Shown in pieces: positions 1 through 8,485 of a stretch of 64,000 bases of DNA. Origin of the DNA: RYN-230 sp963851025 (GTDB lineage Bacteria; Actinomycetota; Actinomycetes; Streptosporangiales; Streptosporangiaceae). Positions within the stretch are counted from its first letter, which is position 1. Each line of letters begins with the position of its first letter. Both the position numbers and the translations under genes were made by a program. The notes under the pieces were generated by a model. That model did not search any database and was not told the DNA's origin. It was given only the letters and a program-made list of their open reading frames with translations. The DNA lies in the NCBI GenBank assembly GCA_963851025.1, contig CAWKOA010000010.1, positions 124,001 through 188,000 on the forward strand, read 5' to 3'.

Positions 1-278
1 TCGGTCGCGCCCGGCGGGGGCTCGATGACCGGCGTGCCCGCCCGGTCCAGCGCCTCGCGGACTGAGTCCAGCGTGCCCGGGCTCAGCGTGAACGTGACGT
101 GGTGCAGGCGCTTGGCCGGTGCCTGGACGAGGCGGATCTGCTCCTGGTCACGGCCAGGGCAGTGGGCGACCAGCGTCCCGTCCTTCTCCCCGGTCTCCAG
201 GCCGAAGTCCTGCAGGAAGCCATCGGCCACCTCAAGATCCGGCACTTCCAGCGCGTAGTGATGCAGCCCTGAAATCAC
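1..278 (-). CDS. VOC-family (glyoxalase/extradiol dioxygenase-like) protein, 3' end outside window
   Basis: Only the amino-terminal 92 or so residues are inside the window. The protein opens with a VOC-type first strand and metal-site histidine region (LHHYALEV, residues 5-12). A second strand with paired histidines follows (LHHVTFTL, residues 58-65), as in glyoxalase I and catechol-type extradiol dioxygenases. I chose the GTG start at 276-278 because a purine-rich AGGAAGGGG sits just upstream and the start falls directly on the first VOC strand. It diverges from the aldolase-like gene at 389, and a 16-bp inverted repeat lies between them. Substrate unknown; fold assignment good, function inferred only. 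Confidence 0.75.
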   Translation of the reverse strand, partial: MISGLHHYALEVPDLEVADGFLQDFGLETGEKDGTLVAHCPGRDQEQIRLVQAPAKRLHHVTFTLSPGTLDSVREALDRAGTPVIEPPPGAT

Positions 279-298
279 GGCGCTTCCCCTTCCTCGTT

Positions 299-314
299 AA
301 ACTGCATACAGTTT
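299..314. promoter_or_regulatory. Inverted repeat, candidate operator between divergent genes
   Basis: AAACTG-CATA-CAGTTT is a perfect 6-bp dyad with a 4-base centre. It lies in the AT-richer stretch between the divergent VOC gene (start 278) and the class II aldolase-like gene (start 389). Its size and position suit a GntR- or TetR-type repressor site. No such regulator is encoded nearby, so the binder is unknown. Confidence 0.35.
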
Positions 315-388
315 TGCAGAGATGTGCGCCGCTGTGAAGGCCGGCGCCGTGGCGGGCGGCCGGCGCGTTAGCGAGAGGGGTGCGTGCG

Positions 389-1057
389 GTGAGTGGAGCA
401 CCAGACCTGCGGGATGAGGTCGCCCGGGCCGCGCGCGTGCTGTCCTCTCTCGGGCTGGTCACGGCGTACGGGCACGTGTCCGCCCGGGCCGGGACGGCCA
501 TGCTGATCACCCCGGCCGCGGACCTGGCCGCGGTCACCGCGGCCGGCCTGGTCGAGGTGCCGCTCACCGCGGCGGCGCTGCCCCCGGGCGCGCCGGCCGA
601 GGCCTGGGCGCACCTGGCGCTCTACCAGGCCCGCCGGGACGCCGGCGCGATCGCCCGGGCGCAGCCGCCCGGGGCGTTCGCCGCCGCGGCCGTGGCCACG
701 TCGCTGCCCGCGCTGCACGGCCAGGCGGCCTGGCTCGGCGCCTGCGTCCCGGTGCACGACAGCGCGCTGCTGCTGCGGTCGGCCGAGCTGGCCGCCCAGG
801 CCGCGGGCCGCCTGCCGGAGGGCGAGGCGCTGCTGCTGCGCGGGAACGGGGCGCTCACCCTGGGCGGCACGCCTGGTGTCGCGGTCGCCCGCATGTGGCT
901 GCTGGCCGCGTCCTGCGACGCGTTCCTCGCGGCCCGCCCGGCCGGGCCGGTGCAGCCGCTGTCGGCCGGGGAGATCACATCATGGCGGGCGGTCCAGGAC
1001 GAGCTGCTGCCCCGGCTGTGGCAGCACCTGCGCCGGCGCGCCGGGGAGCCCGCGTAA
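389..1057 (+). CDS. Class II aldolase/adducin-family protein lacking the zinc-binding histidines
   Basis: A 222-residue protein with the overall layout of class II (L-fuculose-phosphate type) aldolases: an N-terminal helix, the GHVSAR signature near residue 28, and a C-terminal LLLRGNG...G segment. Active members bind zinc through an HTH pair and a later histidine in an NHG motif. Here the equivalent positions read RAQPP (about residues 90-94) and GNG (about 152-154), so all three histidines appear to be lost. It may be metal-free, have another role, or be inactive. The GTG at 389 is preferred over an in-frame GTG at 380 because GAGAGGGG sits 8 bases before it. Confidence 0.7.
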   Translation: MSGAPDLRDEVARAARVLSSLGLVTAYGHVSARAGTAMLITPAADLAAVTAAGLVEVPLTAAALPPGAPAEAWAHLALYQARRDAGAIARAQPPGAFAAAAVATSLPALHGQAAWLGACVPVHDSALLLRSAELAAQAAGRLPEGEALLLRGNGALTLGGTPGVAVARMWLLAASCDAFLAARPAGPVQPLSAGEITSWRAVQDELLPRLWQHLRRRAGEPA

Positions 1058-1110
1058 CGCTCAGGCTTGGACAGCTCAGGTCCAGCTAGCCGAGGTCGGG
1101 TAGCCCGGTC

Positions 1111-1142
1111 CGGATGGCTCAGGTCCCGGATGGCTCAGGTCC
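1111..1142. repeat. Two perfect 16-bp tandem copies at the 3' end of the DUF429 gene
   Basis: CGGATGGCTCAGGTCC occurs twice in tandem (1111-1126 and 1127-1142). A degenerate third copy (CAGCTCAGGTCC) lies near 1069-1083. The second copy contains the stop codon of the minus-strand DUF429 gene, so the array has reshaped the end of that gene. Confidence 0.7.
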
Positions 1143-1836
1143 AGATCGCACAGGGCAGCCCGTCGCTGAACGTCTCGGGCGGATCGGGGAGGCAGCGCGC
1201 GGCGCCCTGGCTGACCCGCAGGGCGGTCCAGGCCGCGGCGGCGGCGTCGAGCACGTCGTCTACGCCTGCCTGCTCCCCGGCCGGCCCGAGGTCCGCGGCC
1301 AGGGTGATGCCGGCCCGGGCGAGCAGGGCGCGGCGCTGTTCCGCGCCGGCCCAGGTGGACTTGCGCACGGCCAGCGGGGCCCCGGCCAGCTGGGCGAAGC
1401 TCAGCTCGGGATGGGCCTCCACGACCCGGGCCGACGGCGGGCTCATCCCCCGGAGCCACTCGTCGACGTCGAGGATCTTGGCCCGCAGCGCGAACGCCTG
1501 GCGGGAAATGCCCTCCCCGGCGCGCCGCCGGTTCGCGGCCAGGGCGGCCGGGAAGTCGCCGGCCTGCACCGACTCCCGGACCGGCGTGATGAACAGGGAC
1601 GGCCAGCGGCGGCCGAGCGCTTCCCGGGCCAGCTGGTCCGCGCGCCGCCGCCCGGTATCGGCCAGCCCGATGGGAATGTCGATCGCGACGACCTGCAGGG
1701 GGCCGTCCGCGGCGGCCTGCCCGGCCAGTTCGCGGATCGTCGGCGCGACGTAGGGCCGGGTCTGGCTGTCACCCAGGGCGATCCCGACCCAGCCGGCCCG
1801 GCACGCGTCAACGCCGAGCACCCGTCCGCTGCTCAT
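1135..1836 (-). CDS. DUF429-domain protein
   Basis: A 233-residue soluble protein matching the DUF429 family, which has a predicted RNase-H-like fold. The start carries the strand motif VLGVDACRAGWVG (residues 6-18), followed by the acidic strand VVAIDIPIG (about 49-57) and a later EAHPELSF motif (about 140-147). All three are typical of the family and would form an acidic metal site. The biochemical role of DUF429 is not established. The 5' end overlaps a 20-bp duplication (1821-1840 and 1861-1880) that includes the start codon, and the stop lies in a tandem repeat. No strong ribosome site is visible. Confidence 0.75.
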   Translation of the reverse strand: MSSGRVLGVDACRAGWVGIALGDSQTRPYVAPTIRELAGQAAADGPLQVVAIDIPIGLADTGRRRADQLAREALGRRWPSLFITPVRESVQAGDFPAALAANRRRAGEGISRQAFALRAKILDVDEWLRGMSPPSARVVEAHPELSFAQLAGAPLAVRKSTWAGAEQRRALLARAGITLAADLGPAGEQAGVDDVLDAAAAAWTALRVSQGAARCLPDPPETFSDGLPCAIWT

Positions 1837-1880
1837 CCAGGTACCCGTCTCATCCAGGTGCCCGTCCGCTGCTCATCCAG
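1821..1880. repeat. 20-bp direct repeat duplicating the DUF429 start region
   Basis: CCCGTCCGCTGCTCATCCAG is present at 1821-1840 and again at 1861-1880, with a partial copy (CCCGTCTCATCCAG) between them. The first copy holds the DUF429 ATG on the minus strand. The upstream copy has its own ATG but runs to a stop after eight codons. Confidence 0.7.
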
Positions 1881-1905
1881 CCATGGTCTCCGCTGGATCC
1901 GGTTC

Positions 1906-1925
1906 TGGCGGCGGGAACGCCGCCA
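1906..1925. promoter_or_regulatory. 8-bp stem, GGAA tetraloop hairpin
   Basis: TGGCGGCG-GGAA-CGCCGCCA is a perfect hairpin in the 264-base spacer between the divergent DUF429 and L,D-transpeptidase genes. It could act in the leader of either transcript. The rest of that spacer shows no further clear signal. Confidence 0.35.
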
Positions 1926-2100
1926 TCAGATCTGCCGACTCTGTCCCACGCAACGTAGTCGGAATGATACTTTCAGTTATCGAGCTGCCGGCGCCCCCCG
2001 TCCCCGCGACCCACGGCTGACCCCCGCCTGACGATGATTCTCCCAGCGTGCGGCCATGGCGGGCCGATGAGGGCTACGCGAACGAGGGAGGACATCGCGC

Positions 2101-3153
2101 ATGAGCCCGCCGCCCCCCGGCCGGACGTTCCGGTCCCGCCACCCCTGGACCCGGCCCCGCTGCTCCTGGACCCAGGCCATGAGGGGGGCCGCAGCGGTGC
2201 TCAGTGCCGTGGCCGCGCTCGCGGCCGGGATCGCCGGCCCGGCCGGGGCCGCGCAGGCGGCCAGCCCGTGGCCGGCCGGGCACGGGGCCCAGGTGCGGGA
2301 GCAGTCCTGGATTCCCGCGCCGGCCGCCGGGACGTTACGCCCCGGGATGGCGGGCACCGCGGTGCGCCGTCTCCAGCAGCGGCTCGCCCAGCTGCACTAT
2401 TACCCCGGCCAGGTCAACGGCCGGTTCGGCACCGGCACGCTCGAAGCCGTCTGGGCGTTCAAGGAAGTGCAGGGCCTGCCGGCCGCGGCCGGCGCCGACG
2501 AGGTCGGCCCGGCCATGCAGCGGGCCCTGGCCGCCCCCCGGCGGCCGCAGGTGCTCGTGCCCGGCGGCGGCCGCACCCGCATCGAGGTCAACCTGACCTC
2601 GGAGGTGCTGGTCCTGTACGCGCACGGCCAGGTGCGGCTGATCAGCCACATCTCCGCGGGCGGGGGCTACCGCTACCGCTGTCCCGGCGGCGGGACCTGC
2701 GGGCCGGCCCTCACCCCGGACGGGAACTACCGGGCCCGCCTGTTCGTGGCCGGGTGGCTGCGCGTCCCGCTCGGCCGGATGTACAACCCGGTGTTCTTCA
2801 TCGGCACGAACTTCGCGATCCACGGTGACATCCCCATCCCGCTCAAGCCGGCCTCGCATGGCTGCGTGCGGGTGCCGGTGGACGTGGCTGACGTGCTCTA
2901 CCAGCAGATCCGGATCAGCCGGGCCGGCGGTACGCCCATCTACATCCGGGGCCGCGCGCCGGGCACGCTGGCCCGGGGGACGGGGCCCGGCCGAGGCGCC
3001 GCCGTCAGGCCGGCCCCGCCGGCCACGGACAGTCCGGCGCCCAGGCCCAGCCCGGCGGCCGCGCACAGCCCGGCGGCCAGGTACAGCCCGGCGGTGATCA
3101 AGGTTCCCGGGATCTCCGGGCTCGTGATGCCGAGCCCGCCCGCGGTTTCCTGA
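2101..3153 (+). CDS. Secreted L,D-transpeptidase with peptidoglycan-binding domain
   Basis: A 350-residue exported cell-wall enzyme predicted to make 3-3 peptide cross-links. After a basic N-terminus there is a hydrophobic Ala-rich export segment (about residues 27-56). A PG_binding_1 repeat follows (LRPGMAGTAVRRLQQRL to about residue 140), then a YkuD catalytic domain ending in IHG...ASHGCVRVP (about 240-264), which holds the nucleophilic cysteine and its histidine. The carboxyl tail (about 290-350) is a low-complexity Pro/Ala linker. GGGAGG nine bases before the ATG at 2101 supports this start. It appears monocistronic. Confidence 0.85.
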   Translation: MSPPPPGRTFRSRHPWTRPRCSWTQAMRGAAAVLSAVAALAAGIAGPAGAAQAASPWPAGHGAQVREQSWIPAPAAGTLRPGMAGTAVRRLQQRLAQLHYYPGQVNGRFGTGTLEAVWAFKEVQGLPAAAGADEVGPAMQRALAAPRRPQVLVPGGGRTRIEVNLTSEVLVLYAHGQVRLISHISAGGGYRYRCPGGGTCGPALTPDGNYRARLFVAGWLRVPLGRMYNPVFFIGTNFAIHGDIPIPLKPASHGCVRVPVDVADVLYQQIRISRAGGTPIYIRGRAPGTLARGTGPGRGAAVRPAPPATDSPAPRPSPAAAHSPAARYSPAVIKVPGISGLVMPSPPAVS

Positions 3154-3272
3154 TGCCGAGCCCGCCCCGCGTTTCGTAGTGCCGCGCTAGCCGCGGCCGG
3201 GGCGTCCCGGGCTGGCATACTCGGCAGCACGCGTGGCGCGCCGCCTGGCCGGGCGGCCCAGGGGAGTCGCTG

Positions 3273-4927
3273 ATGGGTGAGTATTTCGATCTCGGTGATT
3301 ACACCCGGCCGGTGACGACCTCGTCCGCCGCGGCGCAGCTCTGGTTCAGCCGGGGCCTGGCCTGGGCGTATGCGTTCAACCACGAGGAAGCCGTGACGTG
3401 CTTCGAGCGGGTTATCGAGGCTGACCCCGGCTGCGCGCTCGGGTACTGGGGACTGGCCTACGCGCTCGGCCCTAACTACAACAAGCCCTGGGAGGCGTTC
3501 GGCCAGGCTGAGCTGGCGTCGTCGGTGTCGCGGGCGTTCGCCGCGGCGCAGGAAGCCGCCCAGGCCCGCGGGGCCTCGCCGGTCGAGCGCGCGCTGGCCC
3601 GCGCCCTGGCCGCCCGGTACCCGTCCGCGGCGCCCGCCGCGGACTGCAGCCCGTGGAACACGGCTACGCCGACGCCATGCGCGAGGTCTACCGGTCCTAC
3701 CCCGGCGATCTCGACGTGGCGGCGCTGCTGGCCGACGCGCTGATGAACCTCACGCCGTGGGCGCTGTGGGACCAGGCGACCGGGCAGCCGGCCGCCGGGG
3801 CGGCCACGGATGAGACCCGGGCGGTCCTGGAGCGGGCCCTGGCCGCTCCCGGCGGCCAGGCCCACCCCGGGATCCTGCACATGTACATCCACCTGATGGA
3901 GATGTCGCCTACCCCGGAGGCTGCCCTCCGCGCCGGTGACCTGCTCCGCGACCTGGTGCCGGACGCGGGCCACCTGCGGCACATGCCGACGCACCTGGAC
4001 GTGCTGTGCGGCGACTACGCGCGCGTGGTGTCCGCCAACTCCGCCGCGATCGAGGCCGACGAGAAGTTCCGGGCCCGCCGGGGCGGGATGAACTTCTACA
4101 CGCTGTACCGGGCGCACGACTACCACTTCAAGATCTACGGCGCGATGTTCCTGGGCCAGGCGCAGGCCGCCCTGGACGCGGCGGAGCAGCTGGCCGCGGC
4201 CATCCCCGAGGACCTGCTGCGGGTGCAGGTCCCGCCGATGGCGGACTGGCTCGAGGGCTTCGTGCCGATGAGGATGCACGTGCTGGTCCGGTTCGGGCGC
4301 TGGGCGGACATCATCGCCGCGCCGCTGCCCGCTGACCCGGGCCTGTACTGCATGACCACGGCGATGATGCACTACGCGAAGGGCGTCGCCCTGTCCGCGA
4401 CCGGCCGGGTGGACGAGGCTGAGCAGGAGCGCCGCCAGTTCGCGGAGGCCGCGGCCCGGGTACCCGCCTCACGCACGGTGTTCAACAACACCTGCCAGGA
4501 CATCCTCCAGGTGGCCGCGGCCATGCTGGACGGCGAGCTGGAATACCGCCGCGGCCGTTACGAGGCGGCCTTCGCGGCGCTGCGGCGCAGCATCGACCTG
4601 GACGACGGCCTGCCCTACGACGAGCCGTGGGGCTGGATGCAGCCGGCCCGGCACGCCTACGGTGCCCTGCTGCTGGAGCAGGGCCGGGTCGAGGAGGCCG
4701 AAGCGGTCTACCGGGCCGATCTCGGGCTGGACGGCACCCTGGCCCGGGCCTGCCAGCACCCCGGCAACGTGTGGAGCCTGCACGGCTATCACGAATGCCT
4801 GACCAGGCTGGGCAAGCACGAACTGGCCGGGATCATCGGGCAGCAGCTCAGGATCGCCGCGGCGCGCGCCGACGTGCCGATCACCGCCTCGTGCTACTGC
4901 CGGCTGGCCACGGACGCCTGCCACTGA
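3273..4927 (+). pseudogene. TPR-repeat protein, split by a one-base frameshift
   Basis: Together the two pieces form one tetratricopeptide-type protein of about 550 residues. Piece one (3273 to about 3655) has helical pairs such as LAWAYAFNHEEAVTCFERV. Piece two runs from about 3653 to 4927 in the frame one base back, continues with YADAMREVYRSYPGDLDVAALLADALMNL, and contains further TPR-like helices to the end. Neither piece alone is a natural length and the joint falls inside a conserved helix. Inserting one base near 3655-3662 restores a single frame, so a missing base in the sequence is likely. The start has a GGGGAG ribosome site. The function is presumably a protein-protein scaffold; the partner is unknown. 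Confidence 0.75.
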
Positions 4928-4953
4928 GCGCCCGCGGGACCGGGCGCTCAGTG
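4922..4953. terminator. Strong bidirectional hairpin between convergent genes
   Basis: A perfect 13-bp stem (CACTGAGCGCCCG / CGGGCGCTCAGTG) with a 6-base loop. It starts over the stop codon of the TPR gene and ends 12 bases before the stop of the convergent gene at 4966. No U-tract follows, as is usual for actinomycete terminators. Confidence 0.7.
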
Positions 4954-4965
4954 AGGCTGAGCGTC

Positions 4966-5304
4966 CTAGGGGAACGCGTCCAGGGCTTCCTCGGGGTTAT
5001 CGACGGTGACCACCACCCGGTCAAAGGGGTGGCCGTTCAGTTCGAGCACCACGGCGGGCCGCCGGCCATGGCAGACCGCGAACGTGACCCCGGAGGTGTC
5101 ACGCCAGGTGCCGACCATGACCACTCCGGGAAACCCGGTACCTGGCATCTTCACGCCGTGGATTTCCTCCATGCCGTCCTCGACCACCCGGACGTCCCGC
5201 ACGGACGCCCGGGGGATGATGACGTCACCGTGCAGGGCCTCGAACTTCTCCGCCGTGGTGAGCGTGACGGTCACCGAGCCCTCGTCGATCAGCAGATTTG
5301 CCAC
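4966..5304 (-). CDS. Small conserved hypothetical protein, PH-like beta fold predicted
   Basis: 112 residues, rich in beta-strand-forming segments, with no signal peptide or membrane span. A central motif PRASVRDVRVV (about residues 31-41) is followed by VVLELNG and a final helix PEEALDAF. The protein at 40121 has the same layout (PRASIRSAS, strand, final DPDGFIAAL), so the two are probably distant members of one family of small PH-like proteins. The GTG start overlaps a G-run that can serve as ribosome site. Role unknown. Confidence 0.6.
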   Translation of the reverse strand: MANLLIDEGSVTVTLTTAEKFEALHGDVIIPRASVRDVRVVEDGMEEIHGVKMPGTGFPGVVMVGTWRDTSGVTFAVCHGRRPAVVLELNGHPFDRVVVTVDNPEEALDAFP

Positions 5305-5357
5305 CCCCCCATTCTGTCCCTGATCGTGATCCGCCGCCGGGACCCTGGGGGGTGGAC

Positions 5358-6518
5358 TCAGCTGATGGTCGAGTTGACCACCCGGGGGTGCCCCGTGCTG
5401 TGGAAGAAAATGCCCGGATACGGCCGGGTCCAGAAGACCGCGCTCGGGTTGCCGTGCAGGGTCGAGTTCTTGATGGTCAGCCAGCCCGTGTAGTTGTCGC
5501 TGACGAAGAAGATGGCGCCGCCGCCCTCGCGGGCGTGGTTATTGCGGATGACGGTGCCCTCGACCTTGAGCTTGTACTTGTTGCCGTCGGTGTAGATGGC
5601 GCCGCCGCTGCCACCGCCCGCGGTGCCGGGGTTAGCCGGGTTCGCGCCGTACCCGATGGCCTTGTTGTTCGTCATCACGCTGTTCAGCACCACCCAGGAC
5701 ACGCCGATGCTGCTGAGCGCGCCGCCGTTGGAGCACCGCCCGCCCGAGAACGTGTCACGGGTGATGTAGACGGCCCGGTTGCGGTACTGGGCCAGCGCGC
5801 GGATCGCGGCGCCGCCGAGGTCGGGTCCCGACTGGTAGCAGCGGTTGTTCAGGAACCGGGAGTTGACCACCTTGAGCTGGCCGCCCAGGTCGAACAGGGC
5901 GCCACCGCCCCCGCCGCCGAACTGCGCGGACTGGCTCTGCCGGACCTGGGAGTTGCCGTTCTTCAGCGTGATGTTCTGCACGGTCAGCTGCGGCCACTGC
6001 TGGTCGTAGCAGTCCGACGTGGTGATCTTCTGCTTCGCGTCGCAGGTGTTCATGTAGAGGATCTGGCGCTGGCCGCCGCCGCTCAGCGTGACCAGCCCGC
6101 CGCCGTCCAGCACGACCTGGTGGCTGGTGTTCCTGACCCTGGCCGTGGCGGTCATCGTGATCGTGACCGGGGCCGTGCCGCAGTTGAAGGTGATGATGCC
6201 GCCCTGCGCCACGGCCTTGACCACGGCTGCGGAGGTGCAGCCGGCCGGGGTGCCGGTGCCGATGACGTGGTCGGGATGGCTGGTGTTCACTGCGGCGCCG
6301 GCCTGCGGGACGCTGGCGTGCCCGCCGGGGTTGCCGAAGTCCGGGAGGCGGCGGGCGGCCGCGCTGGCCGGGGTGCCGGTGCGGGCCGGGGCTGCGCCCG
6401 CGCCCGCCGTGGTGCTCGCGGAGGCCGTTACCGCGAACGTTCCCAGGCCGGTGACCGCGAGCGCGGCTGCAGCCGAAACTGCGGTCAGGAACCCGCCATA
6501 ACTACCCATGGGGCGCAT
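5358..6518 (-). CDS. Secreted right-handed beta-helix repeat protein
   Basis: 386 residues. An N-terminal signal segment (FLTAVSAAAALAVTGLG, about residues 10-26) and an Ala/Thr-rich stretch are followed by a predicted parallel beta-helix. Its short coils are rich in Asn and Gly, such as VQNITLKNGNSQV, GGAIYTDGNKY and NNHAREGGGAIFF. Proteins of this kind often bind or cleave polysaccharide; no catalytic residues can be assigned here. It lies 11 bases after the MFS transporter gene on the same strand, so the two are probably one operon. Confidence 0.7.
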   Translation of the reverse strand: MRPMGSYGGFLTAVSAAAALAVTGLGTFAVTASASTTAGAGAAPARTGTPASAAARRLPDFGNPGGHASVPQAGAAVNTSHPDHVIGTGTPAGCTSAAVVKAVAQGGIITFNCGTAPVTITMTATARVRNTSHQVVLDGGGLVTLSGGGQRQILYMNTCDAKQKITTSDCYDQQWPQLTVQNITLKNGNSQVRQSQSAQFGGGGGGALFDLGGQLKVVNSRFLNNRCYQSGPDLGGAAIRALAQYRNRAVYITRDTFSGGRCSNGGALSSIGVSWVVLNSVMTNNKAIGYGANPANPGTAGGGSGGAIYTDGNKYKLKVEGTVIRNNHAREGGGAIFFVSDNYTGWLTIKNSTLHGNPSAVFWTRPYPGIFFHSTGHPRVVNSTIS

Positions 6519-6529
6519 GGCGCCTCATG

Positions 6530-7798
6530 CTAGCCCTGTTGATCAGGGTTGTAGTGGGAAATCGGGTGGCGCCGGTCGTAACGGCGGAAGCCCGGCAGCA
6601 GGCCGGCCAGCGCGGCCGCCCCGGCGATGCACGCGAGGCCGCCGGACACGATCGAGAACTCCGTGGACACCAGGGTGGCCACGGCGCCGGCTTCCAGGTC
6701 GCCGAGCCGCGGGCCGCCGGTGACCACGGCGATCTGCACGGCGGACACCCGGCTCCGGTACTCCTCGGAGGTGGAGGTCTGCAGGATCGTGGAGCGGAGC
6801 ACGGCCGAGATCACGTCGGCCCAGCCCGCCACCGCGAGCAGGGCCAGCGCGGCCCACAGCACGTGGACCAGCCCGAACGCGACGATCGCCGCGCCCCAGA
6901 CGACGACAGCCACGATCACAGCCCAGGCCTGCCGGTGGACCCGCGCGAGCCAGCCGGTGGTGAGCGCGCCGATCAGGGCACCCGCGGCGGGCGCGGCGTA
7001 CAGGTAGCCGAGCGTGCGGGCCCCGCCGTGGAACACCGACACGGCCAGCGCGGGGAACAGTGCCCGCGGCATGCCGAACACCATGGCGTTGACGTCGATG
7101 AGGTAAGCCCCCTGCATGGCCTGCCGCCCGCGCAGGTAGCGCAGGCCCGCCACGATGGCGCCGAGCCCGGGGCGGCCCGCCTCCGGCACCGGCGGGATGG
7201 CCGGCATGCGCGCCGCGGCCAGCGCGGTGAGCAGGTAGATGACGGCGGTGGCGGCGTAGACCCAGGGCAGCTGCACGGCATCGATCAGCAGCCCGGCCAG
7301 GGCCGGCCCGACCACCAGGCCGACCTGGTCAACGACCTGGGTGGCGGCATACGCGGCGACCAGGTGCCGGGGCGCCACCAGCGCGGGGACGGCCGCGTTG
7401 CTGGCCGTGGAAGCCACCCCGGCCAGGCCGGCCGCGGCCGCGCTGACCAGGTAGACCGCGGCTAGCGACGGGTGCGTGGCCACCGCGTTGACGGCCAGCC
7501 CGCCGGTGGTCAGCGCGAGCAGCACCGACGCGGCCACGATGATGAGCCGCCGGTCGAGCGCGTCGCCGAGCGAGCCGCCGATCAGCGCCCCGGCGATCAG
7601 CGGCAGCAGCTGGGCCAGGCTGACCAGCCCGACCTGCAGCGAGGACCGGGTCAGCGTGTAGACCTGGAACGGGATGGCCACCGCGGTGAGCTGGCTGCCG
7701 AACACCTCCACGAACTGGCCGGTGAACAGCAGGCGGAAGCCGCGGGATTCACGCAGCGGGCCAAGATCGATGAAGATCCGGTTCGCCACGGGGACCAT
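6530..7798 (-). CDS. MFS transporter, EntS/enterobactin-exporter-like
   Basis: 422 residues with about twelve hydrophobic spans. The N-terminal segment FRLLFTGQFVEVFGSQLTAVAIPFQV and the loop GGSLGDALDRR (MFS motif A variant after span 2) are characteristic of the MFS-3/EntS-like exporters found in actinomycetes. It sits in the plasma membrane as a proton-driven efflux pump; the substrate cannot be read from the sequence. It probably forms an operon with the beta-helix gene downstream. Confidence 0.8.
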   Translation of the reverse strand: MVPVANRIFIDLGPLRESRGFRLLFTGQFVEVFGSQLTAVAIPFQVYTLTRSSLQVGLVSLAQLLPLIAGALIGGSLGDALDRRLIIVAASVLLALTTGGLAVNAVATHPSLAAVYLVSAAAAGLAGVASTASNAAVPALVAPRHLVAAYAATQVVDQVGLVVGPALAGLLIDAVQLPWVYAATAVIYLLTALAAARMPAIPPVPEAGRPGLGAIVAGLRYLRGRQAMQGAYLIDVNAMVFGMPRALFPALAVSVFHGGARTLGYLYAAPAAGALIGALTTGWLARVHRQAWAVIVAVVVWGAAIVAFGLVHVLWAALALLAVAGWADVISAVLRSTILQTSTSEEYRSRVSAVQIAVVTGGPRLGDLEAGAVATLVSTEFSIVSGGLACIAGAAALAGLLPGFRRYDRRHPISHYNPDQQG

Positions 7799-7864
7799 GA
7801 TGCCTGGTCAGCGCGGGCCGCCGGCGGGCGGGCTGCGCCGGGGGGCCGGGTGAGCCGGGCCCCG

Positions 7865-8347
7865 CTAGCCCAGCAGCCGGTCGGTCGCCGGGTCAGGCTG
7901 GCCGTCGAAGTACTGGCGCAGGACCTGGGCGAACAGCGCCCCGGTGGCCCTCCCGTCACCGGCTCCGGCGGTTTCCGCGGTTCCGGCCCGGAGGAACAGC
8001 GTCATGGACGAGCGCAGCTTCTGCGCGTCCAGGCCGCCGAAGATCTGCTCCGCGGTGCGCCCCGCCACCTCGGTGAGGACCCGGGCGCTTTCGGCCAGCC
8101 GCGGGCCCAGCACCGGATGACGCAGGTAGGCGCGGGCCTCGCCGAGCGAGGAGATCGCGAACTCCTGGGCCGTGGCGCTCCGCCCGAGGCCGGCGATCTG
8201 CGGGAACACGAACCACATCCAGTGACTCACCTTGCGGCCCGCCCGCAGTTCCGCGACCGCCCGGGGGTACGTGCCGCCGGCGTCCTGGGCGGCCACGAAC
8301 CGCTCCAGCCGGTAGCCGCCGCCATAGCCCGGATCGCCGGTATCCAC
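7865..8347 (-). CDS. DUF1810-family protein
   Basis: 160 residues matching the DUF1810 family. Typical motifs are LERFVAAQD near the N-terminus, SHWMWFVFPQ at about residues 41-50, LGRSATAQEFAI at about 54-65, and an aspartate-rich end (FDGQPDPATDRLL). The family is widespread but without established function. It is predicted cytosolic and monocistronic. It diverges from the oxidoreductase gene at 8486 across an AT-rich spacer of about 140 bases. Confidence 0.8.
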   Translation of the reverse strand: MDTGDPGYGGGYRLERFVAAQDAGGTYPRAVAELRAGRKVSHWMWFVFPQIAGLGRSATAQEFAISSLGEARAYLRHPVLGPRLAESARVLTEVAGRTAEQIFGGLDAQKLRSSMTLFLRAGTAETAGAGDGRATGALFAQVLRQYFDGQPDPATDRLLG

Positions 8348-8485
8348 GGAAATAGATTAACAAAGCTGAGGAGTTATTCGGAGCCCTCCGCCGCGCGGAT
8401 TGGTGTGATATTCGTGACCCTCTGAAATGCAGTTATTTGCTTGCCTCACCAATCTGAAATCGCGCTCGGGCCGAATTCCCTCGTG

